From Treponema sp. OMZ 798 (GTDB lineage: Bacteria; Spirochaetota; Spirochaetia; Treponematales; Treponemataceae), in assembly GCF_024181385.1 (NCBI RefSeq), contig NZ_CP051305.1, forward strand, positions 2,108,001-2,172,000: a stretch of 64,000 nt of DNA. The letters are read 5' to 3'. Below are positions 18,796 through 27,230 of the stretch, piece by piece. Each line of letters begins with the position of its first letter. Within the stretch, counting starts at the first letter, position 1. The notes beneath the pieces were generated by a model, which saw nothing but the letters and a program-made list of their open reading frames with translations, was not told the origin of the DNA and ran no database searches. The translations under genes and the position numbers were made by a program.

Positions 18796-21087
18796 TTAGT
18801 TTTGATTTTCCGTAATAAGAAGACTCAACTTCGAAATCGAAGCTCCTGTGTCGGATTCCACCTTTCGGGTATTGCTTATAGCCGAATCGAGAGTTTTTAT
18901 GCTGTTCAACATCTCTGAAATTTCCGCATTAACTTCCTCAGTTGCATTTAGAAGGCGCTTAAAGCTGCCTGAAATATCCGAACGGGTTTGGATGATATTG
19001 TGTTTTTCTTTTTGCACGTTGGTAAATTCTTCCAAAAGAGTATTCATAATCGAATTCATTTTTTCGGTTTGAGAGTTTACGTCTGAAATAAAGCCCGAAA
19101 TATTGGACAAAATATGCTGAAAATCAAAAACTTTTTGATTTATATCGTCAAAACTTTTTTGAAGTACGCCTGAAGCCTCGGCCGACTGGCGGATACTGTT
19201 ATTTATTTGACTTAATATCTTCCCTGTAGAGTCGGCCTCGGATGCGGAACCTTCTGCAAGCTTTCTTATCTCATCGGCAACAACAGCAAACCCCTTACCG
19301 GCATCACCTGCATGGGCAGCCTCTATCGCCGCATTCATTGCCAAAAGGTTTGTTTGTTCCGCTAGGGCGGTAATCAGCTGGTTAGCTTCAAGAAGACCTT
19401 CAGAGCTTTGGTAAATATTGGCGATAATTGCAGTTACTTTTGCCAAATTATCTTTACCCATTTTACTGGCATCCGATAGTAAGGCAAAGCCTCTGTTTAT
19501 TGTGTCAAATTTATCCGATAAATCATTAATAACATTATTAAGCTCTTTTATTTGTAAAACAGTATTTTCTGCAGCACTTGATTGGCGTTCGATTCCTTCC
19601 GAAATATTATCCAAAAATAAATTAAGGCTGTCTGTAGCTGTTTGAGTTCCTCTTAATTCTCCGTCTTGTACACCAATTTCCTGCCTTACAGACTCGGCAT
19701 ATCCGGAAAGTTTTTTCATCGCATCTTCGGCTATGTCCATGTTCTCTGCCAAAATAACTTCATGCTGCTTTAACTCGCTGCTTGTATTTTTTATTTCGTC
19801 AAACAACAAACCTTTTTGCCTATCCGATTCAAGAAGCATGGCTCTAGCTTCATCAGCCTTTTTATTTTCAAGGTAATTTCTCCATGCAAGACAAAAGGCT
19901 TGAGCAAACAAAAATCCTGAAAAGCCGAAAGACAACAAATTTCCGAAATTTGAAATCATCATACTGTATAGAACATCATTTACTGCCGAGGCAGCCAAAA
20001 TTACAATACCGGCAACTATAGGAACACTTCCCGTCCTTTTCTTTATCAAGATGCGGATTACAAAGTAGATCGCATAAAAGACTTCACCAAGTAAGATTAT
20101 CTGATGAATAAGAATAAATTTTCCATAAATATAGGCAGGAGTTACTAAAATAAACAGCACATAAGCAAGGGCCTCGGCCGATATTATTATATAGACTATT
20201 TTTTGTATATCATCTTTATATAAAGATCTAAAATATGTAAATATAAAAAAACCTACAGAGGCAAAGGTAAGATAATCCAACTTTGTAATGAGTTCCCACG
20301 AGGCGGAAGGAAAAATATATTTAAATACATATCCCATTACGGCAGTCCGTAAGATGACCGTCAAAGAAAAAAATATAAAATACAAAAGATTTTTATTATG
20401 GGGATGAAAAATAAAAAGAGCCAAGTGATAAAGGATTATTGCAATACCGAAAGCAAAAACAAATATATCCACAAAGCGTTTGGATAAAACGGAATTCTCT
20501 ACAGCTTCTTTTGTACCGATACTTACCGGATGATAAATTCCTCCGCGGGCGTGGGCAAAGTTTGAAACTTGAAGCGCAATATAAATTTCAGTAAGGCCCT
20601 GAGGGATGTCATAGACAATATCCTTTATGCCGGTTTTTGAATTTTCTCTTGAAGAAGAAGGACTGCCCGCCCGCATAACTTCCTCTCCGTCAATAAACAA
20701 GGCCCAGGACGAAACGGGCGACGTAATTTTTAAGGTGAGCTTAGGAGAAGTTTGAGGCAGTAAAATTTTCAAGGTATAGGTTCCGTATCCCAAATTTGAA
20801 AGCCTCGTGCCGTCTGAAAGAACAGCCTTACTCCATTCCATAGGGCATCGAATAAATACTCCGGTTTTTTCAATATCCTCTTTTGAAAAAACAAGCTTAT
20901 TATTGTAAAAACCCATTTCGCCGTTTAAAATTAAAACCGGAGAAGAACCAAAATCTGTCTTTCTTATGTCTAAGATACCTTTTTTTACTTCTTCAGAAAA
21001 AACCGCCAAACTTACCGATAAAAAAAGGCAAAGGGTCAACAAAAATTTAATAGATCTTGTTTCTTTGCTTTTAAAATTTTCACGCAT
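18796..21087 (-). CDS. Methyl-accepting chemotaxis protein with DISM-type 7TM sensor
   Basis: 763 residues from the ATG at 21087, which has AGGAAC six bases upstream and is followed by a signal-peptide-like stretch ([19 protein letters not shown]). A longer frame to 21177 runs inside dnaX and is less likely. Order: signal peptide, extracytoplasmic beta-rich DISM-type domain (about 30-195), seven hydrophobic helices (about 205-415), then a cytoplasmic signalling coiled coil. The hairpin core [21 protein letters not shown] is intact. No HAMP domain is obvious. DISM-7TM sensors usually bind small ligands; the ligand is unknown. The start overlaps the dnaX stop by eight bases (ATGCGTGA). Confidence 0.9.
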   Translation of the reverse strand: MRENFKSKETRSIKFLLTLCLFLSVSLAVFSEEVKKGILDIRKTDFGSSPVLILNGEMGFYNNKLVFSKEDIEKTGVFIRCPMEWSKAVLSDGTRLSNLGYGTYTLKILLPQTSPKLTLKITSPVSSWALFIDGEEVMRAGSPSSSRENSKTGIKDIVYDIPQGLTEIYIALQVSNFAHARGGIYHPVSIGTKEAVENSVLSKRFVDIFVFAFGIAIILYHLALFIFHPHNKNLLYFIFFSLTVILRTAVMGYVFKYIFPSASWELITKLDYLTFASVGFFIFTYFRSLYKDDIQKIVYIIISAEALAYVLFILVTPAYIYGKFILIHQIILLGEVFYAIYFVIRILIKKRTGSVPIVAGIVILAASAVNDVLYSMMISNFGNLLSFGFSGFLFAQAFCLAWRNYLENKKADEARAMLLESDRQKGLLFDEIKNTSSELKQHEVILAENMDIAEDAMKKLSGYAESVRQEIGVQDGELRGTQTATDSLNLFLDNISEGIERQSSAAENTVLQIKELNNVINDLSDKFDTINRGFALLSDASKMGKDNLAKVTAIIANIYQSSEGLLEANQLITALAEQTNLLAMNAAIEAAHAGDAGKGFAVVADEIRKLAEGSASEADSTGKILSQINNSIRQSAEASGVLQKSFDDINQKVFDFQHILSNISGFISDVNSQTEKMNSIMNTLLEEFTNVQKEKHNIIQTRSDISGSFKRLLNATEEVNAEISEMLNSIKTLDSAISNTRKVESDTGASISKLSLLITENQN

Positions 21088-22909
21088 TTTGTTCCTGCAT
21101 TGGAGCAGGGATCTGTACATTTTGAACATCATTTTCATCTCCTTCTTCAGTTTCCGATACCAAATTTTTACACTCAACTACTTTTCCCATAAAAACATCA
21201 GTTATGGTTCGGATTTTTTCAGGCTCTTTAACCGTCTCTTCAACTTTATTTTCAGGTTGAGGCGGAATATACTCCTTTATAATTAATTTAAATCTCTTTC
21301 CTGTAATTTCAAAAATAGAGTCTATAACCGTATCCTTTTGTTTTTGAATCAGCGTATAGTCAAAAGAGCTGCGAGCAAACAGCGTAAGGCTGTCTTCCTT
21401 TAAAAGCCAATCCTTACTTTGACCTACGGCAGAAGACAAGATCCCGCTCTTTTCTAAAAGAGCCTCGATTAACGGTTCTTTTAAATCCTCTACAGTATTA
21501 AAATTATTTTCTACTATGCGGGCAGTCTGAAGTACGGTTTCTTTTTCCTCATCTTTTTTTTCAAAAGACAAAGGCGCATTATTTGAAACCGGCTGTTTCT
21601 CTTCATTTTTTTTTTCCGAAAACCCGTCCAATTTATTGTCGCGTTTTAAGACGGCCTTAAATTGTTCGGTCAAACTGCCCGCATGGTTAAAAGATTGGGG
21701 AGCTTCCTTTGGCTGAGCTTCTTCAAAGCGGGGCATAGGTCTTACAGGTTCGGCATTTACCTGCCGTCCTGAAATAAGGCTTTGGGCTGCATCAAAGGCG
21801 GCTTTTAAACCGGCAGGCGATACATAATCGCTCAGCCACGAAAGACGCGAAACGGCAAGCTCCAATTCATATCTTTGATCGATAGAAAACCTGAGATCCT
21901 TAAAAAGTTGGAGCATTATGCTTAAAGCTCTTTCTATTTGTACAGCCTCCCAGCCCTGTAAGATATCCTGCGGAAAGCGGTCGGCTCTCTGTCCTATAAG
22001 GGCTTCCTTTGTAATGCCGTGCTTTACCAATAAAAGACTTCTAAAATAATCCGCACAATCCGAAACTACCTGCTCAACCGAGATTCCTCCCTGCAAGATT
22101 CCATCCAAGATAGAAAGGGCTTCCCGGCTGTTCTTTGCAACACAGGCCGACACAAGTTTATTTATTGAATCGACACCTGTAAGGCCGAGTTTTTCGTGTA
22201 TCTTTTCAAAGGTGATATGCCCGTCCGAAAAGGCTGCTACCTGATCAAAAAGGGTGTAAGCATCCCGCACGCTTCCGGTTGCTTCACGAGCAATCCAATA
22301 AAGGGCCTCATCATCTGCGGCTATGCCCATCTCTGCGGCTGCTTCTCCCAAGGCCTTCTTTAAGATCTCTATCGAAACAAGCTTAAAATTAAACTGTTGG
22401 CAGCGGCTTTTAATCGTAGCCGGAACCTTATGAATTTCGGTAGTGGCAAAAATAAACACAACATAGGGCGGCGGCTCTTCTATTGTTTTTAATAAGGCAT
22501 TAAAAGCACTTGTCGAGAGCATGTGCACTTCGTCAATTATATAAATTTTATACCTGTTAGAATTCGGAGGAAATAAAATTTCGTCCTTTATCTGTCTTAC
22601 ATCATTTACACTCGTATTTGAAGCGCCGTCAATTTCTATTACATCCAAACATGAGCCGGCCGTAATTTCTTCGCAAGAGGTACAATGACCGCAAGGAGTG
22701 GGCCTCGGCCCTTCGGCACAGTTAAGCACCTTGGCTAAAATTCTAGCCGAGCTTGTCTTTCCGCAGCCTCTGGGACCGGAAAAAAGATAGGCATGGGCTA
22801 TCTTGCCGGCCTCAATCGATTTTTGCAATGTTGCGGCAACAAATTCTTGGCCCAGCAAATCTTCAAAACGCTGGGGCCTTCTCCGTGTCGCTGTTACTTG
22901 ATATTCCAT
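21080..22909 (-). CDS. dnaX: DNA polymerase III subunit gamma/tau
   Basis: Clamp-loader ATPase, 609 residues in the full tau-length frame. Walker A is GPRGCGKTSSARIL near residue 45. A four-cysteine zinc module follows (C-AEGPRPTP-CGHC-TSC). Then come DGASNTSVNDVR, Walker B IYIIDEVHMLS, ATTEIHKVPATIKSRCQQF (sensor 1 and SRC finger) and domain III to about residue 370. The C-terminal part is a charged linker plus a tau-like tail. Two A runs in the linker (codons 432-435 and 450-452) are candidate slip sites that could yield a gamma-length form. The start has no Shine-Dalgarno; an extended -10 precedes it by seven bases. Confidence 0.96.
   Translation of the reverse strand: MEYQVTATRRRPQRFEDLLGQEFVAATLQKSIEAGKIAHAYLFSGPRGCGKTSSARILAKVLNCAEGPRPTPCGHCTSCEEITAGSCLDVIEIDGASNTSVNDVRQIKDEILFPPNSNRYKIYIIDEVHMLSTSAFNALLKTIEEPPPYVVFIFATTEIHKVPATIKSRCQQFNFKLVSIEILKKALGEAAAEMGIAADDEALYWIAREATGSVRDAYTLFDQVAAFSDGHITFEKIHEKLGLTGVDSINKLVSACVAKNSREALSILDGILQGGISVEQVVSDCADYFRSLLLVKHGITKEALIGQRADRFPQDILQGWEAVQIERALSIMLQLFKDLRFSIDQRYELELAVSRLSWLSDYVSPAGLKAAFDAAQSLISGRQVNAEPVRPMPRFEEAQPKEAPQSFNHAGSLTEQFKAVLKRDNKLDGFSEKKNEEKQPVSNNAPLSFEKKDEEKETVLQTARIVENNFNTVEDLKEPLIEALLEKSGILSSAVGQSKDWLLKEDSLTLFARSSFDYTLIQKQKDTVIDSIFEITGKRFKLIIKEYIPPQPENKVEETVKEPEKIRTITDVFMGKVVECKNLVSETEEGDENDVQNVQIPAPMQEQNA
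21554..21561 (-). other. A8 slippery run in dnaX linker
   Basis: On the coding strand the run reads GAA AAA AAA GAT GAG at codon 450. A one-base backward slip or one extra A gives GAA AAA AAA AGA TGA, so translation would stop at about 453 residues. It is the second of two such runs within 60 bases. Confidence 0.45.
21606..21615 (-). other. A10 slippery run in dnaX linker
   Basis: Coding-strand reading is TCG GAA AAA AAA AAT GAA at codons 431-436. Insertion of one A, or a -1 ribosomal shift, gives GAA AAA AAA AAA TGA, an immediate stop after about 435 residues. E. coli gamma is 431 residues, and Thermus thermophilus makes gamma by slippage on an A run in the same gene. Confidence 0.55.
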
Positions 22910-22916
22910 ATGTAGC

Positions 22917-22925
22917 AGTATAACA
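22917..22925 (-). promoter_or_regulatory. Extended -10 promoter of dnaX
   Basis: Minus strand TGT-TATACT, then seven bases (gctacat), then the dnaX ATG at 22909. No Shine-Dalgarno lies between, so the transcript is predicted to start at or next to the ATG. Confidence 0.6.
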
Positions 22926-23059
22926 CAAATTCACTCAAAATTAAACTAGGCAAACCATTCAATTTTCTATTAGATCTTACTTGAAAAAAAGATATTTTAT
23001 TTTAGTATTTTTGATATTCTTTTACAAAAAAACATACAACAATAGTAGAGGTGATAGTT

Positions 23060-24079
23060 ATGAAAAAATTTAAAAAAATTTTGACTTTATCTATTTTTAT
23101 ATGTTTTTGTGTTCTTTTGTGCGCCTGTACAGGCTGTACAAATATATTCCGCTTACAAAGCATCGGCAAGGATGAGATTTCCATTGTGAGCTATAATGCT
23201 CAGACCTTCTTTGACGCTGTAGAAGACGGGCACGAGTTTAAGGAATTCAAGGGTTCAAAAACAAAATGGTCTAAGGAAAGGTATGCAGAAAGGCTTTTCC
23301 GGCTAAAAGAGGCTGTTAATCTTTCATGCCTGGGGCTTGGTTTAGGGGAAAAAGACATACCGGATATTCTTATCTTACAAGAAATTGAAAGCCGCACCGT
23401 CATAGATGATTTTTGTAAAATCTTCCCTATAAATAACTCGTACAAATACGCAGTCTTTATTCCTCCCCAAAACGGAGGAGCATTCAGCACTGCCCTGCTT
23501 TCAAAATTTCCTATAACCGAAATAAAGGTTTTTAATGTATACTCAGGTAAAAAAATCTTGCGCCCGATGATCGAAACCAGAATTCAAATAGGTAATTCTG
23601 CGGGGGATAACGAATTGGTGCTGTTAAATGTTCATTGGAAGTCCAAGGCAGGAGACTCAGACAGCGCCTCTATCAGGCGGCAGCAGGAAGAACAAGCCTA
23701 TAAAAGGCTTACGGAATTAAAAACTCAAGAACCCCGGACACCCTTTATAATATGCGGCGACTTTAATCAGACGCTGGAGGAATTTTCTCTTTTATCCGAA
23801 TTTGATAACTGCTGGAATATTGAGGCCTATCAAGCCGCAGTTCAAGAAGAAAGCCAGCCCTCAGGAAGCTACTTTTACAAGGGAACATGGGAAGGAATCG
23901 ACCATTTTTTCTATTCGGATAATTTAAGCGATGGAAAAAACTTTGATCTAAGCTTTTTTTGTGTAATTAACTCAAGGCCGCTGACCGATATGTCCGGAAA
24001 ACCTGAAAAGTACTCCGTGAGCAAAGGAACCGGGTACTCGGACCATCTGCCCATAGGCATAATTCTCAAAAGGCAGTAA
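23060..24079 (+). CDS. Endonuclease/exonuclease/phosphatase-fold lipoprotein
   Basis: 339 residues from the ATG at 23060, which has GAGGTGA just upstream. The N terminus is a lipoprotein signal (KKILTLSIFICFCVLLCAC) with a relaxed lipobox at LCAC. The catalytic fold motifs are in order: VSYNAQTFFD, DILILQEIES (metal-binding Glu), LLNVHWKSKAG, FIICGDFNQTLEE and GYSDHLPIGI (Asp-His). A DNase-I-like metallo-phosphoesterase is therefore expected outside the cytoplasm. The substrate could be nucleic acid, phospholipid head groups or phosphoinositide-like compounds; the sequence does not decide. Confidence 0.88.
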   Translation: MKKFKKILTLSIFICFCVLLCACTGCTNIFRLQSIGKDEISIVSYNAQTFFDAVEDGHEFKEFKGSKTKWSKERYAERLFRLKEAVNLSCLGLGLGEKDIPDILILQEIESRTVIDDFCKIFPINNSYKYAVFIPPQNGGAFSTALLSKFPITEIKVFNVYSGKKILRPMIETRIQIGNSAGDNELVLLNVHWKSKAGDSDSASIRRQQEEQAYKRLTELKTQEPRTPFIICGDFNQTLEEFSLLSEFDNCWNIEAYQAAVQEESQPSGSYFYKGTWEGIDHFFYSDNLSDGKNFDLSFFCVINSRPLTDMSGKPEKYSVSKGTGYSDHLPIGIILKRQ

Positions 24080-24083
24080 GGTG

Positions 24084-24116
24084 TTTTTAAGCGGTGCCAT
24101 TTGTACCGCTTAAAAA
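24084..24116. repeat. Inverted repeat behind the nuclease gene
   Basis: TTTTTAAGCGGT (24084-24095) pairs with ACCGCTTAAAAA (24105-24116). The plus-strand tail is A-rich, not T-rich, so it is a poor plus-strand terminator. On the minus strand it follows the tRNA-Leu terminator as a second hairpin. Confidence 0.5.
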
Positions 24117-24147
24117 AAACCGTTCATTTATAAAAATGAACGGTTAA
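24111..24147 (-). terminator. Rho-independent terminator of tRNA-Leu
   Basis: Minus strand: AACCGTTCATTT, short loop, AATGAACGGTT, then T8, directly behind the 3' end of tRNA-Leu. This is a textbook intrinsic terminator in position and shape. Confidence 0.85.
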
Positions 24148-24230
24148 TACCGGCGAAGGGACTTGAACCCTTACGGAGTCGCCCCCAATAGATTTTGAGT
24201 CTATCGTGTATACCATTTCACCACGCCGGC
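24148..24230 (-). tRNA. tRNA-Leu (CAA)
   Basis: Minus-strand class II tRNA of 83 bases with a long variable arm. Acceptor GCCGGCG/CGCCGGT (terminal G-U), anticodon stem ATAGA/TCTAT, loop CTCAAAA giving anticodon CAA, T arm AAGGG-TTCAAGT-CCCTT. It decodes UUG. CCA is not encoded. Confidence 0.95.
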
Positions 24231-24315
24231 TCATTGAAAGTTTATTCTATCATAAAAATAAAACTTTGTAAAGCCCTTTTTTAAGCTGAATTTTAACTTT
24301 GTAAGAGGAGCCTAC

Positions 24316-24380
24316 AAAAAAAAGAGCCCGCTCTCGCGGGCCAACTCGGTCCCGTACGAAGGAGGATTACGAAACCGAGC
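24316..24380 (-). ncRNA. Structured RNA with CCTCC loop and terminator (possible sRNA or 3' UTR element)
   Basis: Minus strand, 60 bases after the M18 aminopeptidase stop. A stem GCTCGGT/ACCGAGT encloses a short inner stem CGTA/TACG whose loop contains ATCCTCCTT. It is followed at once by GCCCGC-GAGA-GCGGGC and T8 (24316-24341), a strong intrinsic terminator. The loop is complementary to a consensus Shine-Dalgarno. No clear dedicated promoter was found, so it may simply be the 3' end of the aminopeptidase mRNA. Confidence 0.5.
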
Positions 24381-24440
24381 TTACATATCCAACAAAACTA
24401 GTAAATATAAGTTACATACTATTTGCAGAATGTACTTAAT

Positions 24441-25853
24441 TTATTTATAAAAAGCGCTGTAAGCCTTATAGGCCATATAAAGGTCGGCCTTGCTTATGAT
24501 TTCATATGGAGCATGCATTGAAAGAACAGGAACCCCGCAGTCTACAACTTCAGCACCGTATTTTGCGATAATATAGGCAATTGTTCCGCCTCCTCCTGCA
24601 TCTATTTTTCCCAGCTCGGCAGTCTGCCATACAACCTTATTGTCGTCAAAGATTTTTCTCACTCTTTGTAAGAATTCAGCATTGGCATCGTTTGAGCCGC
24701 CTTTGCCGCCCGAACCTGTATATTTATTGATACAGATACCGTTGCCTACATAGGCAGAGTTCATCTTTTCAAAAACTGAAGGAAAGGCAGGGTCGAAACC
24801 TGCAGAAACATCGGCCGAAAGCATATATGAGTTGGCAAAGGCCCTTCTGACATCGATATCCCTGTAGTTTTTGTTTAAGGCGGCTATTTCTGCAACCATA
24901 TTTTCAAAATAAAGGGCCTGCATACCCGTATTTCCTACGGAACCGATTTCTTCCTTATCGGCAAAAAGAGCTGCGGCAGTCCTTGGAGGAGATTCAACCT
25001 CCAAAATAGCTTTTAAGGTTGTATAAGCACAAACCCTGTCATCGTGGCCGTGTCCTGCAATAAGAGAATTGTCAAAGCCCACATTTCGAGCCTTTCCGGC
25101 AGGAACAACCTCCAGCTCCGCGACCCTGAAATCTTCTTCAATAATGCCGTATTTTTCATTAAGGATTTTTAAAATATTGTCCTTTATAGGGTTTTTGGAC
25201 TCTTCCTTTTTATCATCCTTATCTTTTTTTTCTTTAACGGCCGGCTTTTGATTTCCTACGAGGATGTTAAGCTGTTCTCCGGTTATACCTTCAGACATTG
25301 TTTCTTGAAGCTGTTTTTTAGACAGGTGTATCAAAAGGTCATTAATGAAAAGAACAGGATCTTTTTCGTCTTCACCTATGCAAATATCGACTTTTTTACC
25401 TTCTTTTGTGAAGATAACACCGTGAATAGCCAGAGGAATTGTAGTCCACTGATATTTTTTTACACCGCCGTAATAGTGAGTTTTTAAAAATGCGAGATTC
25501 GATTCTTCAAAAAGGGGCATCTGCTTTAAATCAAGACGGGGACTGTCTATGTGAGCTCCGATAATGTTCATACCCTGAGTGATGTCATCACCCAAAACCA
25601 TCAAAACTACGGACTTTTCTTTATTGTTTAAATAAACCTTTGTTCCTTTTTTTGCCGAGCCGCTTTTTATTACTTCTTCAAGAGACTTAAAGCCGTGCTT
25701 TTTAGCCTGCTTTATAATCTCTACAGTACATTCTCTTTCAGTTTTTCCATTGTTCAAAAAATCCAAATAACTATCCGAAAGTTTTCCCAGTTCGGAAAGT
25801 TCAGCCTTAGTCAAATTTTCCCAAGCAGATTTCTGCTTATAAGATAAATCCAT
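24441..25853 (-). CDS. M18-family aminopeptidase
   Basis: Zinc aminopeptidase of the aspartyl-aminopeptidase/aminopeptidase I family, cytoplasmic, 470 residues. The metal and catalytic residues lie in IGAHIDSPRLDL (His), GHGHDDRVCAY (bridging Asp), FADKEEIGSVGNTG (Glu-Glu), LSADVSAGFDP (Asp) and SMHAPYEIISKADL (His). A lysine/aspartate-rich insert (about residues 208-228) is likely a surface loop. The start has AGAGGTG upstream. It probably trims peptides taken up from outside, together with the C69 dipeptidase nearby. Confidence 0.93.
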   Translation of the reverse strand: MDLSYKQKSAWENLTKAELSELGKLSDSYLDFLNNGKTERECTVEIIKQAKKHGFKSLEEVIKSGSAKKGTKVYLNNKEKSVVLMVLGDDITQGMNIIGAHIDSPRLDLKQMPLFEESNLAFLKTHYYGGVKKYQWTTIPLAIHGVIFTKEGKKVDICIGEDEKDPVLFINDLLIHLSKKQLQETMSEGITGEQLNILVGNQKPAVKEKKDKDDKKEESKNPIKDNILKILNEKYGIIEEDFRVAELEVVPAGKARNVGFDNSLIAGHGHDDRVCAYTTLKAILEVESPPRTAAALFADKEEIGSVGNTGMQALYFENMVAEIAALNKNYRDIDVRRAFANSYMLSADVSAGFDPAFPSVFEKMNSAYVGNGICINKYTGSGGKGGSNDANAEFLQRVRKIFDDNKVVWQTAELGKIDAGGGGTIAYIIAKYGAEVVDCGVPVLSMHAPYEIISKADLYMAYKAYSAFYK

Positions 25854-25952
25854 AACACACCTCTTTAGTTTTACTGCCCAAGGCAGCTTTATTTATCGTA
25901 TAAAGTATATATCTTTTTTTTATTTTAGAAAAGCGGGCAATGCCGGCAGAAC

Positions 25953-25981
25953 TTGACAGATAATAAGAATTTATATAGATT
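25953..25981 (+). promoter_or_regulatory. Sigma-70-type promoter of rhodanese gene
   Basis: TTGACA (25953-25958), 17-base spacer, TAGATT (25976-25981), followed about 10 bases later by AAGGAG and the ATG at 26006. It uses the same hexamer pair as the promoter at 62704. Confidence 0.7.
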
Positions 25982-26005
25982 TGTATTTATTAAGGAGAAT
26001 AATAA

Positions 26006-26401
26006 ATGAAAAAAATAGGTGCACTTTTAATGTTTTTAATCGCAGGCATTTTTTCGGCTTCTTGTACTACAAAATCTGCTGAAAATATTACCCGAATGAG
26101 CGGTTCCAGTCTGGAAGCTATTATAAAAGATGAAAAGGAAGTAAAAAACTATCTTATAATCGATGTCCGTGAAGATCATGAATATAAGGCAGGCCATGTC
26201 CCGCACTCAATAAATATAAGCGTACAAGAAATCGAAAGCCGCATTTCCGAAATTTCCGATTGGAAAGAAAAAAATGTAATAGTAATCTGCAGGAGCGGAA
26301 GAAGGAGCCGAGCAGCAGCCGAAATTCTAGCAAAGCATGGATTTAAAAAGATATTCGATGCTGATGGCGTAAGCAAATATAACTACAAACTGGAAAAATA
26401 A
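26006..26401 (+). CDS. Rhodanese-domain lipoprotein
   Basis: 131 residues: lipoprotein signal ending FSASC (cysteine at residue 20), then one rhodanese domain. YLIIDVREDHEYKAGHVPHSINI is the N-terminal signature, and ICRSGRRSRAAAEIL is the active-site loop, with the persulfide-forming cysteine present. It probably sits on the outer face of the inner membrane or in the periplasm. Single-domain rhodaneses carry sulfane sulfur; the partner is unknown. It has its own promoter and a strong Shine-Dalgarno. Confidence 0.88.
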   Translation: MKKIGALLMFLIAGIFSASCTTKSAENITRMSGSSLEAIIKDEKEVKNYLIIDVREDHEYKAGHVPHSINISVQEIESRISEISDWKEKNVIVICRSGRRSRAAAEILAKHGFKKIFDADGVSKYNYKLEK

Positions 26402-26490
26402 AGGTCCTTTTTGATTTTAGAAAAAACTCATTAAAAAGGGCTTGCCTAAAAAGCGATTATATGGCAATATAGCCCCTTAGGAGATATATC

Positions 26491-27129
26491 GTGTCAAACA
26501 AAATTAGAATTGAAGATGAAGAACAATTAATTTCATCCTTAAAAGATCTTATCGAGGCGATAAAAACACAGGAAAACCCTGAAGAATTAAACCTATATCG
26601 CCGCATCTTTAAAAAAGCAGTCCCGCTCACGATGCGGTCTTATGTTGCCGCTTACCTTATTAAACAAGCGGGAATCGGGGGCAGCCGCGTTTATAAAAAA
26701 GACAGCCGAAACGGCTCTGGAAAAGGTTCTTTTAAACAAAACCCTGCAAGACCGTCAAGGCCTAAAGTCATATTGGCAGAAGAGGAGTCAACAAGTCTTT
26801 TTATCGGCGTAGGCCGAAAAAGAGGAATTTTTCCAAAAGATATTATAACCTTGTTGATTCAGGGAGCAGGTATTTCACGTGAACACATCGGCGACATAAG
26901 AATTTTGGATAACTACTGCTTTGTCCAAGTTATGCAGGATGAAGCTGAGAGCATCATAGAGAAGCTTAACAACAGCTATTACCGAGGCAAGAATTTAACG
27001 GTTAGTCATTCAAGGAAACCAGAGGATGAAGATGAAAATTTTGAAGATTCTGAAGCCTTTAATGACGAGAATGTAGAAAATTACGCAGAAGAAGAAAATA
27101 ACCAGAATCAGTCTGAAAGCGAATTATAG
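26491..27129 (+). CDS. Protein with DbpA/CsdA-type RNA-binding domain
   Basis: 212 residues with a GTG start chosen because AGGAGA lies just upstream. Residues 1-65 are helical and charged, then a basic glycine/serine/proline linker (70-95), a DbpA RNA-binding domain (about 103-172; FIGVGRKRGIFPKDIITLLIQ, VQVMQDEAESIIEKL) and an acidic tail. DbpA domains normally cap DEAD-box helicases and bind 23S rRNA; here the domain stands alone, with no helicase core. It may act in trans with a helicase encoded elsewhere. A strong terminator follows. Confidence 0.82.
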   Translation: MSNKIRIEDEEQLISSLKDLIEAIKTQENPEELNLYRRIFKKAVPLTMRSYVAAYLIKQAGIGGSRVYKKDSRNGSGKGSFKQNPARPSRPKVILAEEESTSLFIGVGRKRGIFPKDIITLLIQGAGISREHIGDIRILDNYCFVQVMQDEAESIIEKLNNSYYRGKNLTVSHSRKPEDEDENFEDSEAFNDENVENYAEEENNQNQSESEL

Positions 27130-27140
27130 ACCTCAAAAAA

Positions 27141-27167
27141 CCCCTCTTAAAAAGAGGGGCTTTTTTT
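27141..27167 (+). terminator. Intrinsic terminator after DbpA-domain gene
   Basis: CCCCTCTT-AAA-AAGAGGGG-C followed by T7. Flanking A and T runs make it symmetrical enough to work on both strands. Confidence 0.85.
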
Positions 27168-27196
27168 AGCAGACTGTCAATACTTTTTTAGCAGAC

Positions 27197-27225
27197 TTGT
27201 AAGAAAAAAATAAATTTGCTAAAAT
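27197..27225 (+). promoter_or_regulatory. Promoter of the sigma-54-activator-like gene
   Basis: TTGTAA (27197-27202), 17-base spacer ending in TGC, TAAAAT (27220-27225), then five bases to the ATG at 27231. There is no Shine-Dalgarno between, so a leaderless mRNA is predicted. Confidence 0.6.
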
Positions 27226-27230
27226 ATGGT

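Noticed and set aside
21088..21177. 30-residue N-terminal extension of the DISM chemoreceptor
   Set aside because: It lies within dnaX and precedes a normal signal peptide; the ATG at 21087 has its own ribosome site.
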